DNA from: an uncultured Carnobacterium sp.
GTDB lineage: Bacteria; Bacillota; Bacilli; Lactobacillales; Aerococcaceae
DNA length: 6,784 bases
Direction of reading: 5' to 3'
Assembly: GCA_905371865.1 (NCBI GenBank)
Contig: CAJPNA010000071.1
Coordinates: forward strand, 1 to 6,784
Under the pieces are notes generated by a model. The model saw only the letters and a program-made list of their open reading frames with translations, had not been told where the DNA came from and ran no database searches. This document shows positions 4,593-6,784 of the stretch, piece by piece. Each line of letters begins with the position of its first letter. Position 1 is the first letter of the stretch. Position numbers and translations under genes: made by a program.

Positions 4593-6542
4593 ATGTCAAT
4601 GATTAGAATTACTTTTCCAGATGGTGCCGTTAAGGAGTTTCCAAAAGGAATTACAGTAAAAGAAGTTGCCGAAAGTATTAGTAAAAGTTTAGCGAAAAAA
4701 GCATTAGCAGGTAAAGTGAACGGAGAATTAGTAGACTTTGACCGTTCTATTGAAGAAGATGCTTCTATCGAAATCGTTACACCAGATCATGAAGATGCAT
4801 TAGGAATCTTACGTCACTCAACAGCACACTTATTAGCACATGCATTAACTCGTTTATACCCAGGAATTCACTTTGGGGTAGGACCAGCGATTGAAACAGG
4901 ATTCTACTACGATACTGATATGCCAAATCAATTAACAGAAGATGCTCTTCCAGAAGTGGAAGCAGAAATGATGAAAATCGTTAAAGAAAACTACCCAATC
5001 GTTCGTCGTGAAGTAAGCCGTAAGGAAGCATTAGAAATCTTTGCAAATGACCCTTATAAAGTAGAGTTAATTAATGGTTTACCTGAAGACGAAACAATCA
5101 CTGTTTACCAACAAGAAGACTTCGTTGACTTATGTCGTGGTATCCACGTTCCTTCAACAGGACGTATCCAAGTCTTCAAATTATTATCACTTGCAGGAGC
5201 TTACTGGAGAGGTGACTCTAACAACAAGATGATGCAACGTGTTTACGGTACAGCATTCTTCGATAAAGCAGACTTAAAAGAATTCTTGAAGATGCGTGAA
5301 GAAGCCAAAGAACGTGACCACCGTAAACTAGGGAAAGAATTAGACTTATTTATGATTAGCCAAGAAGTTGGTTCAGGATTACCATTCTGGTTACCAAAAG
5401 GGGCTACAATCCGTCGTACAATCGAACGTTACATTGTGGATAAAGAAATCAGCCTTGGATACCAACACGTGTACACTCCAGTTATGGCTGATGTAGGTCT
5501 TTACAAAACTTCAGGCCACTGGGCTCACTATCAAGAAGATATGTTCCCACCAATGGACATGGGTGATGGCGAATTATTAGTATTACGCCCAATGAACTGT
5601 CCTCACCACATGATGGTTTATAAAAACCATATCCACAGCTACCGTGAATTACCAATTCGTATTGCTGAATTAGGAATGATGCACCGTTATGAAAAATCAG
5701 GTGCACTATCCGGTTTACAACGTGTACGTGAAATGACTCTTAACGATGGACATACATTCGTTCGTCCAGACCAAATTAAAGACGAATTCAAACGTATCTT
5801 AGACTTAATCCGCGAAGTATATAGTGACTTCAACGTTAAAGACTACCGCTTCCGTTTAAGCTATCGTGATCCTGAAGATAAACATAAATACTTCGATGAT
5901 GATGAAATGTGGAACAAAGCAGAAACAATGTTAAAAGAAGCAATGGATGAAATGGGATTAGAATACTTCGAAGCTATCGGTGAAGCAGCATTCTACGGTC
6001 CTAAATTAGATATTCAATTCCGTACAGCAATGGGATTAGAAGAAACAATGTCTACAATCCAATTAGACTTCCTATTACCAGAACGCTTCGACTTAACCTA
6101 TGTTGGGGAAGATGGAGATAACACTCACCGTCCAGTGGTTATCCATCGTGGGGTTGTTTCAACTGCAGAACGTTTCGTAGCGTACTTAATCGAAGAATAT
6201 AAAGGAGCGTTCCCAACATGGTTAGCTCCAGTTCAAGCAACAATCATTCCTGTAAGTGTGGAACATCATTATGATGCTGCACGTGAGTTAAAAGAAAAAA
6301 TGGCTCGCCTAGGAATGCGTGTGGAACTTGATGACCGTAATGAAAAAATGGGGTACAAGATTCGTGCTTCTCAAACTCAAAAGGTTCCTTATCAATTAGT
6401 AATTGGGGACAAAGAGGTTGAAGAAGGTACGGTAGCTGTTCGTCGTTATGGTTCTAAAGAAACTAAATCAATGACTGTAGAAGCATACCTAGAGTTAGTA
6501 CAACGTGAGATTGCAAACTTCTCTCGTCCGCTTGAAGACTAA
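4593..6542 (+). CDS. thrS: Threonyl-tRNA synthetase
   Basis: ThrRS attaches threonine to tRNA-Thr in the cytosol and hydrolyses mischarged Ser-tRNA-Thr. The full-length 649-residue protein has all bacterial domains: TGS (about 1-64), editing domain with HSTAHLLAHAL (75-85) and DLCRGIH (179-185), class II catalytic core (about 245-545), and C-terminal anticodon-binding domain (about 548-645). Editing residues His75, His79, Cys181 and His185 are present. The zinc ligands that select threonine are Cys336 (NCPHH), His387 (DGHTF) and His518 (VIHRG). Motif 2 includes HRYEKSGALSGLQRVRE, and motif 3 has Arg527 (STAERF). The ATG at 4593 follows AAGGA (4583-4587) by five bases; a second ATG at 4599 would remove two residues. 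The upstream T-box controls expression. Codon use is strongly biased, like pgi. ytxC, found between dnaI and thrS in Bacillus, is absent. Confidence 0.98.
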   Translation: MSMIRITFPDGAVKEFPKGITVKEVAESISKSLAKKALAGKVNGELVDFDRSIEEDASIEIVTPDHEDALGILRHSTAHLLAHALTRLYPGIHFGVGPAIETGFYYDTDMPNQLTEDALPEVEAEMMKIVKENYPIVRREVSRKEALEIFANDPYKVELINGLPEDETITVYQQEDFVDLCRGIHVPSTGRIQVFKLLSLAGAYWRGDSNNKMMQRVYGTAFFDKADLKEFLKMREEAKERDHRKLGKELDLFMISQEVGSGLPFWLPKGATIRRTIERYIVDKEISLGYQHVYTPVMADVGLYKTSGHWAHYQEDMFPPMDMGDGELLVLRPMNCPHHMMVYKNHIHSYRELPIRIAELGMMHRYEKSGALSGLQRVREMTLNDGHTFVRPDQIKDEFKRILDLIREVYSDFNVKDYRFRLSYRDPEDKHKYFDDDEMWNKAETMLKEAMDEMGLEYFEAIGEAAFYGPKLDIQFRTAMGLEETMSTIQLDFLLPERFDLTYVGEDGDNTHRPVVIHRGVVSTAERFVAYLIEEYKGAFPTWLAPVQATIIPVSVEHHYDAARELKEKMARLGMRVELDDRNEKMGYKIRASQTQKVPYQLVIGDKEVEEGTVAVRRYGSKETKSMTVEAYLELVQREIANFSRPLED

Positions 6543-6548
6543 TTTTTT

Positions 6549-6577
6549 AAAGGCTCGTAGCAATACGAGTCTTTTTT
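6549..6577 (+). terminator. Rho-independent terminator of thrS
   Basis: GGCTCGTA (6552-6559) pairs with TACGAGTC (6564-6571), with one G-T wobble, closed by a GCAA tetraloop of the stable GNRA class. AAA before the stem and TTTTTT after it (6572-6577) extend the pairing and supply the T run. It lies 6 bases after the thrS stop and makes thrS a single-gene unit. Confidence 0.94.
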
Positions 6578-6624
6578 GTGCTTAAATATAAAACCGAAGG
6601 TTTTGATTTATGGCGGTACGTGGG

Positions 6625-6653
6625 TTAAGAAGGATAATTCTGCTTTTTATAAA
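6625..6653 (+). promoter_or_regulatory. Candidate promoter of the next operon's leader
   Basis: TTAAGA (6625-6630) and TATAAA (6648-6653) are 17 bases apart, with four and five of six consensus matches. TAAAAT (6650-6655) is an alternative -10. Transcription would begin around the GGGG at 6659-6662. The position, just after the thrS terminator and before a structured non-coding stretch, fits a leader promoter. Confidence 0.5.
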
Positions 6654-6659
6654 ATATAG

Positions 6660-6784
6660 GGGATGGATATTTTTTAGAACTTGCGTTCCTTCGAATCAAA
6701 GCGGATATCTTCATAAAAGCTGTAATGGGATACCGGTGCAAGCCGAAGTCTTGCACCTTCAAAGCTTCAAAAACGGGAGTAAGG
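6660..6784 (+). ncRNA. Start of a structured leader RNA, possibly the infC-rpmI-rplT (L20-type) leader, cut by window end
   Basis: No coding frame of note is seen here. GGTGCAAG (6735-6742) and CTTGCACC (6750-6757) form a perfect 8-bp hairpin with loop CCGAAGT. GATAT (6666-6670) can pair with ATATC (6705-6709). CTTGC (6680-6684) could instead pair with GCAAG (6738-6742), competing with the hairpin. The final ACGGGAGTAAGG could be the left arm of a terminator that lies beyond the edge. In Bacillus, infC-rpmI-rplT follows thrS and is preceded by a long leader regulated by ribosomal protein L20. The identity here is inferred from gene order; I could not confirm the L20 motif from sequence alone. 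Confidence 0.45.

Noticed and set aside
6590..6604. AAAACC-GAA-GGTTTT dyad after thrS as a second terminator
   Set aside because: The stem is short and AT-rich, with a three-base loop and no T run after the arm. The strong terminator at 6549-6577 already closes thrS.
1..6784. Undescribed system, mobile element or CRISPR array
   Set aside because: I looked on both strands for long direct or inverted repeats, transposase or integrase motifs, and spaced repeats. All coding space is taken by recognised core genes.

Overview
The window is a block of housekeeping genes from a low-GC Gram-positive bacterium. Proteins, signals and gene order all point to Firmicutes, most likely order Lactobacillales. 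Evidence includes AT-rich intergenic DNA, strong AAGGAGG-type ribosome binding sites, a T-box leader before thrS, the Firmicutes-type replication loaders DnaB and DnaI, and a cysteine-free DnaI of the streptococcal kind. I cannot name the genus; a Carnobacteriaceae- or Aerococcaceae-like genome is only a guess. All genes lie on the + strand.

Layout. (1) 1-620 is the 3' part of pgi (glucose-6-phosphate isomerase), closed by a clear hairpin terminator at 628-659. (2) 660-749 is a short regulatory gap with overlapping dyads and a weak promoter. (3) 750-4256 is a probable operon of coaE (last step of CoA synthesis), nrdR (repressor of ribonucleotide reductase genes), dnaB and dnaI (loading of the replicative helicase). 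A second promoter, a perfect extended -10, sits exactly on the coaE stop codon and should drive nrdR-dnaB-dnaI. (4) 4257-4592 has no gene. It holds a promoter and a complete T-box riboswitch with a threonine ACC specifier, a T-box sequence and a competing terminator. (5) 4593-6542 is thrS (threonyl-tRNA synthetase), followed by a terminator with a GCAA tetraloop. (6) 6578-6784 has no gene. It holds a promoter and the start of a structured leader RNA that is cut off by the window end. From the known Bacillus order (dnaB-dnaI-ytxC-thrS-infC-rpmI-rplT) I infer that this is the leader of infC-rpmI-rplT, perhaps an L20-type attenuator.

How the parts fit: NrdR controls dNTP supply and is co-transcribed with the helicase loaders, so precursor supply and replication start are physically linked. 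thrS is a separate unit that responds to uncharged tRNA-Thr. I found no mobile element, CRISPR array, tRNA, rRNA or defence system, and no sign of recent gene transfer. I did not find an undescribed system. The most interesting points are the promoter fused to the coaE stop codon, the cysteine-free DnaI, the T-box details and the truncated leader at the right edge.
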